From assembly GCA_017404335.1 (NCBI GenBank), contig JAFRCN010000004.1, forward strand, positions 62,001-126,000: 64,000 bases of DNA, given 5' to 3'. The position numbers were made by a program, and so were the translations under genes. Positions 15,641 to 23,698 of this stretch are shown here, piece by piece. Under the pieces are notes generated by a model, which saw nothing but the letters and a program-made list of their open reading frames with translations, was not told the DNA's origin and searched no databases. The stretch comes from Candidatus Saccharimonadota bacterium (GTDB lineage: Bacteria; Patescibacteriota; Saccharimonadia; Saccharimonadales; Saccharimonadaceae). Numbering within the stretch: the stretch's first letter is position 1; each line of letters starts with the position of its first letter.

Positions 15641-16755
15641 TGGAAGCCGGCTTCCCACTTTTGGCCTTTGCCGTAGCCAAGGTCTTTCATGAGTTTGGTT
15701 GGGGCGTTGCGAAGCCAAGTCGGGACGGGTTCACCGCGAGTCTTCCGAGCGAGGTCGAGGGCTTTATACCAGGCGTCGGTGGTTTTGCGGGATTTTTTCG
15801 AAAGGGCAAGGGCGACGGTCGTATGAGCGAGCATGAGACCGGATTCGGGCATGCCGACGCGCTCGACGGCTTGAAAACAGGCGGTCGCGAGACTTAATGC
15901 GCCATTTCCGGCGAGGCCGATATCTTCGGAGGCGAAAATAACCATGCGTCTCGCGATAAACTTCGGGTCTTCGCCGGCTTCGACCATGCGAGCGAGATAG
16001 TATAGGGCGGCGTCGACGTCGGAGCCACGCATAGATTTAATAAAAGCCGAGATAGTATCGTAATGATTGTCGCCTTTTTTGTCGTAGCCGGGAAGTTTTT
16101 TGCCGGCGGCCTCCTCGGCAACTTTTTTGTCAATTTTCGGAGCGAGCGAGGCGGCAAGTTCTAAATCTCCGAGAGCGGATCTGGCATCACCGCCTGAAAT
16201 TTCGGCGATATAATCTAGAGCGTCTTTAGTAATTTTGATTTTTTCACTTTTGCAGGCGCGATTTAAGACTTCCAAGATGGCGGATTTGCTGAGGGGGCTC
16301 ACGACGACGACGCGGGAGCGGGAAAGGAGAGGGGAGATGACTTCGAAACTCGGGTTTTCGGTGGTGGCGCCGATTAGAGTGATGAGGCCGGATTCGACGT
16401 GGGGAAGAAAGGCGTCTTGCTGGGCTTTGTTGAAACGATGGATTTCGTCGACGAAGAGAACGGTTCTAGTTTTTAAATTCCAGTTGACCTTTGCGCGGGC
16501 GACGACTTCTTCGACGTCTTTTTTGCCGGCAGTGACGGCGGAGATTTCGACGAAGTCGGCGTTAAATTCTTTGGCTAGAATTCGCGCGAGGGTGGTTTTG
16601 CCTGTCCCGGGAGGACCCCAAAAAATTAAATTGACCGGTTCGGCTTTTTTCGCGATTTCGGTTAAAATCTTTCCTTCGCCGATAATTTCTTCTTGGCCAA
16701 CAACTTCGTCTAAAGATTTCGGTCGCATTCTCTCCGCCAGTGGAACTCTGTTCAT
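15589..16755 (-). CDS. rarA: Replication-associated recombination ATPase RarA/MgsA
   Basis: 388 aa AAA+ ATPase of the clamp-loader clade: Walker A GPPGTGKT at 47-54, Walker B VLFVDEIHRF, sensor 1 IGATTENPSF, and the C-terminal MgsA domain (GSDVDAALYYLARMVEAGEDPKFIARR). It acts at stalled forks. It is leaderless: TGG-TATAAT on the minus strand ends 6 nt before the ATG. The final residues PDSIQGIKIF look native, implying the neighbouring exporter received the inverted copy in palindrome A. Confidence 0.95.
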   Translation of the reverse strand: MNRVPLAERMRPKSLDEVVGQEEIIGEGKILTEIAKKAEPVNLIFWGPPGTGKTTLARILAKEFNADFVEISAVTAGKKDVEEVVARAKVNWNLKTRTVLFVDEIHRFNKAQQDAFLPHVESGLITLIGATTENPSFEVISPLLSRSRVVVVSPLSKSAILEVLNRACKSEKIKITKDALDYIAEISGGDARSALGDLELAASLAPKIDKKVAEEAAGKKLPGYDKKGDNHYDTISAFIKSMRGSDVDAALYYLARMVEAGEDPKFIARRMVIFASEDIGLAGNGALSLATACFQAVERVGMPESGLMLAHTTVALALSKKSRKTTDAWYKALDLARKTRGEPVPTWLRNAPTKLMKDLGYGKGQKWEAGFHLDKPYLPDSIQGIKIF

Positions 16756-16886
16756 AAGATTATTATACCATTGAATTGATTGACTTTTGTCTGTTCGTCA
16801 AAAGTATAAAAATATAATTTCAAAAAAAGCTTTACAAATTATTATTATTTATGGTAAAATTAAATTAATAATAAAAGGAGTATAAA

Positions 16887-17327
16887 ATGTCGAATTATGA
16901 GGCATTACAACTATATAACAGTTTAAGCTCAAGCGGAAGCTCTTACGGCTCGACGGCGCAGGGAATCGGAATTTGGAGCATTATTGCTTTGGTTCTCTCG
17001 ATTGTTGGCGGAATTCTGGTCTACTTCCTGTTTGTGAAGCAGAAAGCTGAACCGAAGGGTAAGTTCTTGAAATGGCTAAAGGATTTCTTGACTTTCAAGA
17101 TTATGTGGATTGAGCCGATTTTGAAGGTAGTTTATTATATCTTAACTATCTTCGTCATCCTCTATTCGTTCACTTTCTTGGCACTTGGCGGTTACGGAAT
17201 CTTGCCGTTCTTCCTTTGCTTAATTCTCGGGCCGGTCGTAGTAAGGCTTGGGTATGAGATGACAATGATGTTCATCATGATTTGGCGAAATACTCGAGAC
17301 ATTGCTGACAATACGAAGAAAAAATAG
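16887..17327 (+). CDS. Multi-pass membrane protein, DUF4282-like
   Basis: 146 aa. A Ser/Gly-rich N-terminus is followed by a transmembrane helix (about 27-50), a basic loop, and a two-helix region with FLTFKIMWIEPILKVVYYI that resembles DUF4282 proteins. Function unknown. Ribosome site AAAGGAG lies 6 nt upstream. The 130-nt gap before it holds an AT-rich promoter region and a small inverted repeat (ACTTTTG/CAAAAGT near 16783-16807). Confidence 0.7.
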   Translation: MSNYEALQLYNSLSSSGSSYGSTAQGIGIWSIIALVLSIVGGILVYFLFVKQKAEPKGKFLKWLKDFLTFKIMWIEPILKVVYYILTIFVILYSFTFLALGGYGILPFFLCLILGPVVVRLGYEMTMMFIMIWRNTRDIADNTKKK

Positions 17328-17345
17328 GTTTTCGGAATAAACAAG

Positions 17346-17372
17346 AATCTCCTGCGAAAGTGGGGGATTTTT
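17346..17372 (+). terminator. Terminator after the DUF4282-like gene
   Basis: AATCTCC and GGGGATT pair imperfectly around a GCGAAAGTG loop, followed by TTTTT. Confidence 0.65.
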
Positions 17373-17411
17373 GTTGTGTTTATACTTATTTTTGTGTGAT
17401 ATAATATAAAA

Positions 17412-18017
17412 ATGAATTGGAGGAAGTTTTGCGATGATTTTGTTTTGGCGGGGAAGGGGATTTTGCTCGCGACGAAAGAAAAACGGTTTTGGTACGGGTT
17501 TGTGCCGAGTTTTTTGTTATTTGGGATATTGATAAATCTTCTATCTGCGGGATTTTCTAAATTTGAATTAATGGGGGCGCTAGGGTTTCCTGGATGCTTA
17601 AGAATAATTGGCGATGCTTTTTTAAACATTTTTGGAATAAATAAAATCTTTCTAGATTGGTTGCCGGTTTTCTTTTTGTGTCTTCTCCAAGGGATTTTGA
17701 TTGGGTTAATCGTTTTGCTCTGGCAAAAAAAGCGCGAAAATGACGCCGACAATCTCGGTAAAGCGGGGATAATTACGGGGCTAATTGCGCTCGGCGCTGG
17801 TTGTCCGACTTGCGGGACGACGCTTCTCACTCCGCTACTTGGCGCGATTTTTTCGACCGGCGGGCTTGCGTTGACCGGAGTGATTTCGACGCTCGTGACA
17901 GTATTGGCTATTATGATTGCTGTACTTTCTTTAAAACGATTAGGTGTTGAGACTTATGTTATAATTGTAAATGAAAAATATATGAAAAAGAAGGAGGCGC
18001 GTGAAAAAAGCGTTTAG
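17412..18017 (+). CDS. Membrane protein with an intramembrane CPTC motif (possible DsbA redox partner)
   Basis: 201 aa with about five hydrophobic segments (28-48, 55-75, 83-105, 117-130/135-150, 155-174). The motif GAGCPTCGTT at 128-137 places a thioredoxin-like CxxC beside a helix. The downstream gene encodes a DsbA-like thiol oxidoreductase and overlaps by 17 nt, so a role in reoxidising or supplying electrons to it is plausible, but no DsbB or VKOR signature is seen. Leaderless: TGA-TATAAT (17400-17405) ends 6 nt before the ATG. Confidence 0.65.
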   Translation: MNWRKFCDDFVLAGKGILLATKEKRFWYGFVPSFLLFGILINLLSAGFSKFELMGALGFPGCLRIIGDAFLNIFGINKIFLDWLPVFFLCLLQGILIGLIVLLWQKKRENDADNLGKAGIITGLIALGAGCPTCGTTLLTPLLGAIFSTGGLALTGVISTLVTVLAIMIAVLSLKRLGVETYVIIVNEKYMKKKEAREKSV

Positions 18018-18690
18018 AGTAGTCGGTGTTTTATTGGTTTTTGGGTTACTGGTTGCGGCGATTGTTGCGAGCATGAATGCGAAGACGGCGATTTCTGATA
18101 TGGTTTGGGATGAGGCGACGACAATGGGAAGTCTCGACGCGAAAAATTATTATATTACCTATTCTGATTTGATGTGTCCTTATTGTATTGCTTTTGAGAG
18201 CGCGACGATTGAACATAAAGATGAATTTGAAAAATACCTTGAAGAAAATGACATTCTCTATGAAGTTCGGGTTTCGGATTTCCTCTATGAATACGGTGAA
18301 GCGCGCGCGATTAATTCTCGTTATTCTGCCGAAGCGGTTTATTGTGCAAAAAACGAGGGGAAGTTTTGGGACTATTACGATTTAGCCGTGACAACACTTT
18401 GGAATGATTACTATAAAGATGCTGGTAAAGGCGCTTTTTCTAAGGTAAATAGTTTTGAGAAGGATTACTGGATTTCGCTGGGTAAGAAGGTGGGGCTCGG
18501 TGAGACATTCGAAAACTGCGTCAAAAACGATGAAACTCTAGATGCGATTAAGGCTAACGCGGCAAAAACCGCCCGCCTTGTCAACGGCATGCCGTATTTT
18601 AAGTTCAATAGCTTTACATCCTCTGGTTTTGATCCTTCGGGAAGTTGGGACTACGCTCTCATGTATCTCGACGCCGGGTTAGGCAAATAA
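18001..18690 (+). CDS. Membrane-anchored DsbA-like thiol-disulfide oxidoreductase
   Basis: 229 aa. An N-terminal anchor or signal helix (about 5-25) is followed by a thioredoxin_4/DsbA fold with active site CPYC at 59-62 and cis-proline loop NGMPYFKF near 195-202. It probably forms disulfides in exported proteins; several Cys-paired surface proteins occur in this window. The start is GTG, preceded by GAAGGAGG. It overlaps hisS tail to tail by 12 nt. Confidence 0.88.
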   Translation: MKKAFRVVGVLLVFGLLVAAIVASMNAKTAISDMVWDEATTMGSLDAKNYYITYSDLMCPYCIAFESATIEHKDEFEKYLEENDILYEVRVSDFLYEYGEARAINSRYSAEAVYCAKNEGKFWDYYDLAVTTLWNDYYKDAGKGAFSKVNSFEKDYWISLGKKVGLGETFENCVKNDETLDAIKANAAKTARLVNGMPYFKFNSFTSSGFDPSGSWDYALMYLDAGLGK

Positions 18691-19980
18691 TTCTTTAATC
18701 TCGTATTGTCCGGACTTAGCTTCGTTTTCGCCGATGATGATGGCTTTTTGTGAAATTTTGGCAGCGTAGTTTAATTTATCGCCAAGCCTTTTATTAGAGA
18801 AAATTATTGTAGCGGAATTACCGTCTCTTCTTAAATCCGTTGCGACCTTCATGGAAAATTCTATCTCATTTTCGGAGATTGGGACTATTACATAGTCGAC
18901 CGGCTTCTCTATAACTTGACTTTTTAACAAATTATTTTCAGTTAGAACATAAAATAACCTAGTTAGTCCAATTGAGCCTCCGACCCCTGGTAGTTTCTGT
19001 TCCGTAAAATAGCCAGCGAGATTATCATAGCGTCCTCCACCCGAGACCGAACCAAGCCCCGGATGCTCAGGCAAATTAAACTCGAACACTGTTCCGGTAT
19101 AGTAGTCTAGACCGCGAACGATTTTCATGTCCCCGACGGCTTTTACCTCTGTTTTTACGGTAATTTCCGACGCGCCTACATTAGCTTCGATGAGGGTTAG
19201 AATCTTGCCTAACTCATAGATGCCTTCTTTAAATAGCTCGTCGGAGATATCGAGGCTGTTTAGTTGAGGAATTACCTCGTCTTTTTTGCCACGGATGTTC
19301 ATAAAGCTGACAATTTTATTGGTTTCATCTTCGGATAAACCGATTTCAGAGAAGGCAGATAAGGTTTTTTCTTCGGGAACTTTTTCGGAGTGGTCGATGA
19401 TGCTAAAGATGTCGCGGGATTTCGTTTCTAGACCCAGTCCCCGGATTAGCCCGTTGAGGATTTTTCGGTTGCTAATACGGGCGACGACGGGGGTGTTTAA
19501 CTCGAAATTCGAAAAAGTATCCATTAAGGTTAAGATAACTTCGGCGTCGTATTCCAGGGGTAATTCGCTACGCGAGATAATATCGACATCGGCCTGATAA
19601 AACTCGCGGAAACGGCCCTTTTGCGCTCTTTCGCCACGGAAGTTTCGCCCGATTTGGGTCACTTTAAACGGAAAAGCTAAGTCGTTTTCGTGTTCAACTA
19701 CATAGCGAGCTAGGGGGACAGTATGATCGAAGCGGAGGGCTTGGTCGGAATCGTCCGCGGTTTCGGCGGTTTTAAAGACTCGGTAAACTTGTTTCTCGGT
19801 ATCGCCGCCAGCTTTTGCGAAGAGAATTTCCGTTCGGTCGATGGTCGGAGTTTCGATTTTGAGAAATCCGTGACGCCGATAGGTCTCGCTGATTGCGGTT
19901 TTTAGTCTATCAAAAGTCGCTTGCGCTTCGGGCAGAAGTTCTTGCATACCCGAAATTGGCGCCGTATTTATCTTTTTCAT
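18679..19980 (-). CDS. hisS: Histidyl-tRNA synthetase
   Basis: 433 aa class II synthetase: motif 1 region with YRRHGFLKIETP, motif 2 FRGERAQKGRFREFYQAD, the HisA motif GLDYYTGTVFEF and SGGRYDNLAGYF, and a C-terminal anticodon-binding domain. TGA-TATAAT on the minus strand lies 7 nt before the ATG. Its 3' end overlaps the convergent DsbA-like gene, leaving no room for a separate terminator. Confidence 0.97.
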   Translation of the reverse strand: MKKINTAPISGMQELLPEAQATFDRLKTAISETYRRHGFLKIETPTIDRTEILFAKAGGDTEKQVYRVFKTAETADDSDQALRFDHTVPLARYVVEHENDLAFPFKVTQIGRNFRGERAQKGRFREFYQADVDIISRSELPLEYDAEVILTLMDTFSNFELNTPVVARISNRKILNGLIRGLGLETKSRDIFSIIDHSEKVPEEKTLSAFSEIGLSEDETNKIVSFMNIRGKKDEVIPQLNSLDISDELFKEGIYELGKILTLIEANVGASEITVKTEVKAVGDMKIVRGLDYYTGTVFEFNLPEHPGLGSVSGGGRYDNLAGYFTEQKLPGVGGSIGLTRLFYVLTENNLLKSQVIEKPVDYVIVPISENEIEFSMKVATDLRRDGNSATIIFSNKRLGDKLNYAAKISQKAIIIGENEAKSGQYEIKELFA

Positions 19981-20005
19981 ACTTTTAATTATATCACAAG
20001 TGTGC

Positions 20006-20011
20006 TATAAT
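20006..20011 (+). promoter_or_regulatory. -10 element of the tRNA cluster
   Basis: TGC-TATAAT, 8 nt before the first base of tRNA-Phe. The divergent hisS promoter lies about 15 nt away. Confidence 0.75.
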
Positions 20012-20019
20012 ATCTGCAT

Positions 20020-20095
20020 GGTTCTGTAGCTCAGTTGGTAGAGCAGAGGCCTGAAGAGCCTTGTGTCGCTGGTTCAAGTCCAGCCGGAACCACCA
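20020..20095 (+). tRNA. tRNA-Phe (GAA)
   Basis: A full cloverleaf: acceptor GGTTCTG/CGGAACC, D arm GCTC/GAGC, anticodon stem GAGGC/GCCTT with loop CTGAAGA (anticodon GAA), T arm GCTGG/CCAGC with TTCAAGT. The 3' CCA is encoded. Confidence 0.97.
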
Positions 20096-20105
20096 TTAAC
20101 AATAT

Positions 20106-20182
20106 GGGTCAGTAGCTCAGCTGGTTAGAGCACGGGCCTTTTAAGCCCGGTGTCGTGGGTTCAAGCCCCACCTGACTCACCA
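20106..20182 (+). tRNA. tRNA-Lys (TTT)
   Basis: Acceptor GGGTCAG/CTGACTC, anticodon stem CGGGC/GCCCG with loop CTTTTAA (anticodon TTT), T arm GTGGG/CCCAC. CCA is encoded. Confidence 0.97.
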
Positions 20183-20183
20183 A

Positions 20184-20260
20184 GGACGATTAGCTCAGTT
20201 GGCTAGAGCGTTTCTTTGACGTAGAAAAGGTCAGAGGTTCAAGTCCTCTATCGTCCACCA
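20184..20260 (+). tRNA. tRNA-Val (GAC)
   Basis: Acceptor GGACGAT/ATCGTCC, anticodon stem TTTCT/AGAAA with loop TTGACGT (anticodon GAC), T arm AGAGG/CCTCT. CCA is encoded. It begins two bases after tRNA-Lys. Confidence 0.97.
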
Positions 20261-20263
20261 TTG

Positions 20264-20300
20264 AAAATCGCCGTTTATTGAGGCGGTTTTTTGTTTTTTT
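20264..20300 (+). terminator. Terminator of the tRNA cluster
   Basis: ATCGCC and GGCGGT pair around a 9-nt loop, followed by a run of T. Confidence 0.8.
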
Positions 20301-20366
20301 GGTATATATAATATATTTCTACTTTGTCAAGTTATATTATGACATGAAAAATATGAAAAATCAATG

Positions 20367-20394
20367 TTGACATGGAAAATGGCTATGGTAAAAT
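20367..20394 (+). promoter_or_regulatory. Promoter of a free-standing structured RNA
   Basis: -35 TTGACA (20367-20372), 16-nt spacer, -10 TAAAAT (20389-20394). It predicts a start near 20401, exactly where the first RNA hairpin begins. Confidence 0.75.
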
Positions 20395-20400
20395 AGAGTT

Positions 20401-20522
20401 AGGTTCGGGTCGAGGTTGAGAGCGACCGGAACCTGGAGATGTGTAGGGTGGAGTTTGGAGTCGTTTTGACTAAACCGCCTAGAAAAGAAAATGAATTGAG
20501 ACATTAGGGGTGTCTCTTTTTT
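20401..20522 (+). ncRNA. Unidentified structured RNA of about 120 nt with own promoter and terminator
   Basis: Hairpin 1 (20401-20434): AGGTTC/GAACCT and GGTCG/CGACC with one mismatch. Hairpin 2 (about 20445-20480): GGTGG/CCGCC and GTTTGGAGTC/GACTAAAC closing a GTTTT loop. A terminator GAGACA/TGTCTC (20498-20516) with a long T run follows. The region has no good coding potential. It does not show the GGTCAGG/GGAAGGAAGCAGCC core of SRP RNA, nor tmRNA or RNase P signatures. It might be an attenuated leader of the G5-domain gene, but that gene has its own -10 at 20548. Confidence 0.65.
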
Positions 20523-20560
20523 ATTATGAATTTTGGAGTATTTGTAGTATAATTATGGGT

Positions 20561-21646
20561 ATGAAGCTTTATAAAAAGCTTAATTTGATGTGGATTATAA
20601 CTTTGACGCTTGTTTTGGTTTTTGGGGCGATTATTTTTGCTTTAGGTATTAGAAACGTGAATGCGGAAGACGGAGATGCGGAGGAGGATTTTACTATTGA
20701 GATGATTCGCGAGGGGGCGAAGTATGTGACGATTTTCGACGATGGTGAGAAACTTACGGTTAAGTCGGGGGCAAAGACGGTGGGTGGGGTTTTAGGGAAG
20801 GCGGAGATTATCTTAAATGAAGGAGATATCGTTGAACCGGGGCTAGAGACGGAAATCGATATGGATAATTACTATATTAATATATATCGGGCAAGGCCGG
20901 TTTTACTTCGGGACGGAAAAATGACGAAATATGTAATGGTAGCGGGGTATGACGCGAGGACGTTTATCAAGCAGGCGGGGTTGACTTTGTATGATGGTGA
21001 TGAGGTAAAAATGGTGCCGAACGCGAATTTTCTTGAGACGGGAGTAGCGGAAGTTTATGAGATTACTAGGAATGGCGGGCGGACGATTACCGAGGAGGTT
21101 GAAATTCCGTTCGGCGAGACGACGATTAAGGATTATAACTTAGCGCCGGGGACGACGGAGGTAAGGCAACTCGGCGAAGTGGGGATGAAAGAGGTGCTTT
21201 ATAATGTTTTGTATGTAGACGGGGTGGAGGTTTCGCGAGAATATATTTCGGAAGAAGTGAGGCGCGAGCCGGTAGACCGGGTAGTCGCGGTCGGGGCGAG
21301 TAAGATTGAGCAAAGGCCGTTGACGCCGTCGATGGGGCGAAATCGTTATACGGTGACTTTGGCGGATGGTCGCGTGGTGGAAAGGCAGGAGACGTATTAT
21401 GACTTACCAATGTCGGGAGTGATGGGATTTTGCGGAGGAGGAAGCTACTCGGTCCGGGCGGATGGAGCGAAGATAGATCAAGACGGGTATGTTTTAGTTG
21501 CGGCGAACCTTTCTAGATATCCGAGGTGTTCGGTGGTTGAGACGTCGTTGGGGCTGGGGAAGGTTTATGATACGGGGACGTTTGCGGTTGCTAACCCAGA
21601 GCAATTTGATCTTGCGACAGATTGGACCAATAGAAATGGTCGATAA
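20561..21646 (+). CDS. Secreted DUF348/G5/3D-domain cell-wall protein (YabE/RpfB-like)
   Basis: 361 aa. A transmembrane or signal segment (about 8-28) precedes two DUF348-type repeats (KLTVKSGAKTVGGVLGKA and ITRARP/KQAGLTLYDGD-like), a G5 domain (EVGMKEVLYNVLYVDGVEVSRE to VDRVVAVG) and a C-terminal 3D domain with the Asp-containing GKVYDTGTFA and FDLATDWTN. The 3D domain suggests murein lytic activity. The start is set by TATAAT (20548-20553), 7 nt before this ATG; an earlier in-frame ATG at 20510 lies before the promoter. It overlaps rsmA by 11 nt. Confidence 0.85.
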   Translation: MKLYKKLNLMWIITLTLVLVFGAIIFALGIRNVNAEDGDAEEDFTIEMIREGAKYVTIFDDGEKLTVKSGAKTVGGVLGKAEIILNEGDIVEPGLETEIDMDNYYINIYRARPVLLRDGKMTKYVMVAGYDARTFIKQAGLTLYDGDEVKMVPNANFLETGVAEVYEITRNGGRTITEEVEIPFGETTIKDYNLAPGTTEVRQLGEVGMKEVLYNVLYVDGVEVSREYISEEVRREPVDRVVAVGASKIEQRPLTPSMGRNRYTVTLADGRVVERQETYYDLPMSGVMGFCGGGSYSVRADGAKIDQDGYVLVAANLSRYPRCSVVETSLGLGKVYDTGTFAVANPEQFDLATDWTNRNGR

Positions 21647-22451
21647 GGCTTTGGGGCAGCACTGGTTGTACAACCGCGAGGTCCTAGACTATATAGCAAG
21701 TGAAGCCAAGGGTGTGGCGTGTCCTTCGGACACGCTCCGGGCCGCTCTGGCCAAGTCTTCATGTTCCGCAGGACACATCACACCCTTGGCCTCACTTGCT
21801 TTAGAGATAGGGCCGGGGTTGGGGACATTGACTGCTTCGCTGCTTAGGCGATTTGAGAAAGTGGTGGCGGTGGAGTTTGACGCTAAATTGGCGCGGAATT
21901 TGCCGGGGTCGTTTCCGGGGAAGAATCTCGAGGTCGTGAATGCGGATTTTTTGAAGTTTGACCTCGCGAAGATGCCGGAGGATTATGTAATTGCGGGAAA
22001 TATTCCGTATTATATTACAAGTCCGATTATTGAGAAGATTTTGACGGCGGGGAGGTTGCCGAAACGGGCGGTATTGTTGATTCAAAAAGAAGTCGCGGAG
22101 CGGATTGCGGACGAAAAAGAGACGGGATTGTCGTTGTTTGTGAAAAATCGAGCTTCGGTGCGACTTGGGCCGGTCGTGTTAAAGGGAGAATTTACACCGC
22201 CGCCGAAGGTGGATTCGCAGGTAATTATTTTGGAGCCGTTTTTGGACGGGCCAAAATACCCGGATGAATTATTTAAGTTAATTAGAGCTGCTTTCACGGC
22301 ACCGAGGAAGAAGCTGATACATAACTTAAGTCAGTTGAAATCAAAAGAGGAATTAGGGGAGATTTTTGGGAAGTTAGGAATTAGTTTAAACGCTAGACCG
22401 GCCGACCTACATTTAGATGATTATTATAGACTTTATTGTGATATAATGTAG
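21636..22451 (+). CDS. rsmA: 16S rRNA dimethyladenosine transferase with a palindromic in-frame insert
   Basis: 271 aa. It methylates the two adenines near the 3' end of 16S rRNA. The KsgA signature ALGQHWL opens the protein at the ATG chosen here; a longer frame reaching back to 21498 would run through the upstream gene. Motif I is LEIGPGLGTL and motif IV NIPYYITSPI. Between LDYIASEA and LALEIGPG, where the family has only a short linker, about 23 extra residues come from palindrome B. The serS promoter lies in its last codons. Confidence 0.93.
   Translation: MVDKALGQHWLYNREVLDYIASEAKGVACPSDTLRAALAKSSCSAGHITPLASLALEIGPGLGTLTASLLRRFEKVVAVEFDAKLARNLPGSFPGKNLEVVNADFLKFDLAKMPEDYVIAGNIPYYITSPIIEKILTAGRLPKRAVLLIQKEVAERIADEKETGLSLFVKNRASVRLGPVVLKGEFTPPPKVDSQVIILEPFLDGPKYPDELFKLIRAAFTAPRKKLIHNLSQLKSKEELGEIFGKLGISLNARPADLHLDDYYRLYCDIM
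21695..21800. repeat. Palindromic insert B inside rsmA
   Basis: Arms 21695-21716 and 21779-21800 are reverse complements at 21 of 22 positions. The core 21717-21778 has hairpin 1 GTGTCC-TTC-GGACAC, linker CTCCGGGCCGCTCTGGCC and hairpin 2 TGTTCC/GGACA. Against insert A the core differs mainly at paired positions: C-G in A becomes T-A in B in hairpin 1, and the same exchange appears in hairpin 2. It is read through in frame in rsmA. Confidence 0.9.
22442..22447 (+). promoter_or_regulatory. -10 element (TGA-TATAAT) of serS inside the rsmA end
   Basis: Ends 6 nt before the serS ATG at 22454; embedded in the final codons of rsmA. Confidence 0.75.
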
Positions 22452-22453
22452 AT

Positions 22454-23698
22454 ATGTTAGATGTGAAGTTTATTCGAGAGAATTTTGATTTGGTCGAAAA
22501 ATCGACGAAAGAAAAAGGCTATAAAATCGATATCAAGGAGGTATTAAAAGCAGACGACGAGCGGAGGGAAGTTTTGGCGGAGGTTGAGGAACTAAGGGCG
22601 AGGCGAAATGAAGTTGCGAAAAAAATGAAAGGCGGGAAGCCGGCTCCGGAACTCATCGCTGAAGGGAAGAAAATTAAGGAAGAACTCGCGGAAAAAGAGG
22701 CTGAACTTGACAAATTCGAGAAAGTGTGCTATAATGGATTGAAGAGTATTCCTAACATCATCTTTGAGGATGTGCCACTTGGGGGAGAAGAATGTTCGGT
22801 TGAAGTGAAAAAATGGGGTAAAAACCACGAAAAAGGGGTTGACCATTTAGATTATGCAGTTTTGCGCGATTGGGTGGATTTTGAGCGCGGGGCGAAAGTC
22901 GCGGGGGCGAAGTTTTATTATCTTAAGGGAGAGATGGCACTACTTGAGAATGCGCTTTTGCAGTATGGTTTGTCTAAAGTCTTGGAACATGGTTTTACTT
23001 ATATGACGGTGCCGGACATGGTTTCGTCGAGGGTTTTAGAGGGGTGCGGGTTTAATCCGCGGACTTCCGACCAGTCTGATGAATACTACATCGAGGGTGA
23101 AGACCTTGCGATGATTGCGACGGCAGAAATGCCTTTGACGGGCTATCATATGGATGAAATTATTGATGAAGACAAATTACCACTATTTTATGCGGGTTAT
23201 TCGGCGTGTTTTCGGAAAGAGGCGGGGACGTACGGTAAATATACGCGTGGATTATTTAGAGTACATCAGTTTAATAAGCTAGAGATGTATGTGTTTTGTT
23301 TGCCGGAGCAGTCGAAAGAGATGCATGAGAAAATTCTTGCGATAGAGGAAGATATCTGGCAGGGGCTTGGGATACCGTATCACGTGATTAATATCGCGGC
23401 GGGAGACCTTGGAGCGCCAGCGGCGAAAAAATACGACATGGAATATTGGTCGCCGGTCAATCAAAAGTATCAGGAGATTACTTCGTGTTCGAACTGTACG
23501 GATTTTCAGGCGCGAGCTTGTAATGTCCGGGTGAGACGAAAAGACGGGCGGGTAGAGTTTGTACATACGTTGAACGGGACGGCGATTCCGCTCGCAAGGG
23601 CGTTAGTGGTCCTGCTTGAAAATTATGCCGAGGAAGGCGGCAAGTTTAAGATACCGAAGGTTTTGAGACCGTACTTAAATAATAAGGAGGAATTATAA
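22454..23698 (+). CDS. serS: Seryl-tRNA synthetase
   Basis: 414 aa. An N-terminal antiparallel coiled-coil arm (about 30-100, rich in Glu/Lys) binds the long variable arm of tRNA-Ser. The class II core has motif 2 CFRKEAGTYGKYTRGLFRVHQF and motif 3 NGTAIPLARALVVLLEN. Own leaderless promoter; hpf follows with no gap. Confidence 0.97.
   Translation: MLDVKFIRENFDLVEKSTKEKGYKIDIKEVLKADDERREVLAEVEELRARRNEVAKKMKGGKPAPELIAEGKKIKEELAEKEAELDKFEKVCYNGLKSIPNIIFEDVPLGGEECSVEVKKWGKNHEKGVDHLDYAVLRDWVDFERGAKVAGAKFYYLKGEMALLENALLQYGLSKVLEHGFTYMTVPDMVSSRVLEGCGFNPRTSDQSDEYYIEGEDLAMIATAEMPLTGYHMDEIIDEDKLPLFYAGYSACFRKEAGTYGKYTRGLFRVHQFNKLEMYVFCLPEQSKEMHEKILAIEEDIWQGLGIPYHVINIAAGDLGAPAAKKYDMEYWSPVNQKYQEITSCSNCTDFQARACNVRVRRKDGRVEFVHTLNGTAIPLARALVVLLENYAEEGGKFKIPKVLRPYLNNKEEL

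Noticed and set aside
16783-16807. Terminator between rarA and the DUF4282-like gene
   Set aside because: The ACTTTTG/CAAAAGT hairpin lies between two divergent starts, where no transcript ends; at most it is a weak operator.
20401-20522. SRP (4.5S) RNA identity for the structured RNA
   Set aside because: The conserved apical loop GGTCAGG and GGAAGGAAGCAGCC is missing.
21126-21410. Minus-strand frame rich in Pro/Ser opposite the G5-domain gene
   Set aside because: Typical shadow frame of a GC-biased third codon position; no start signals.
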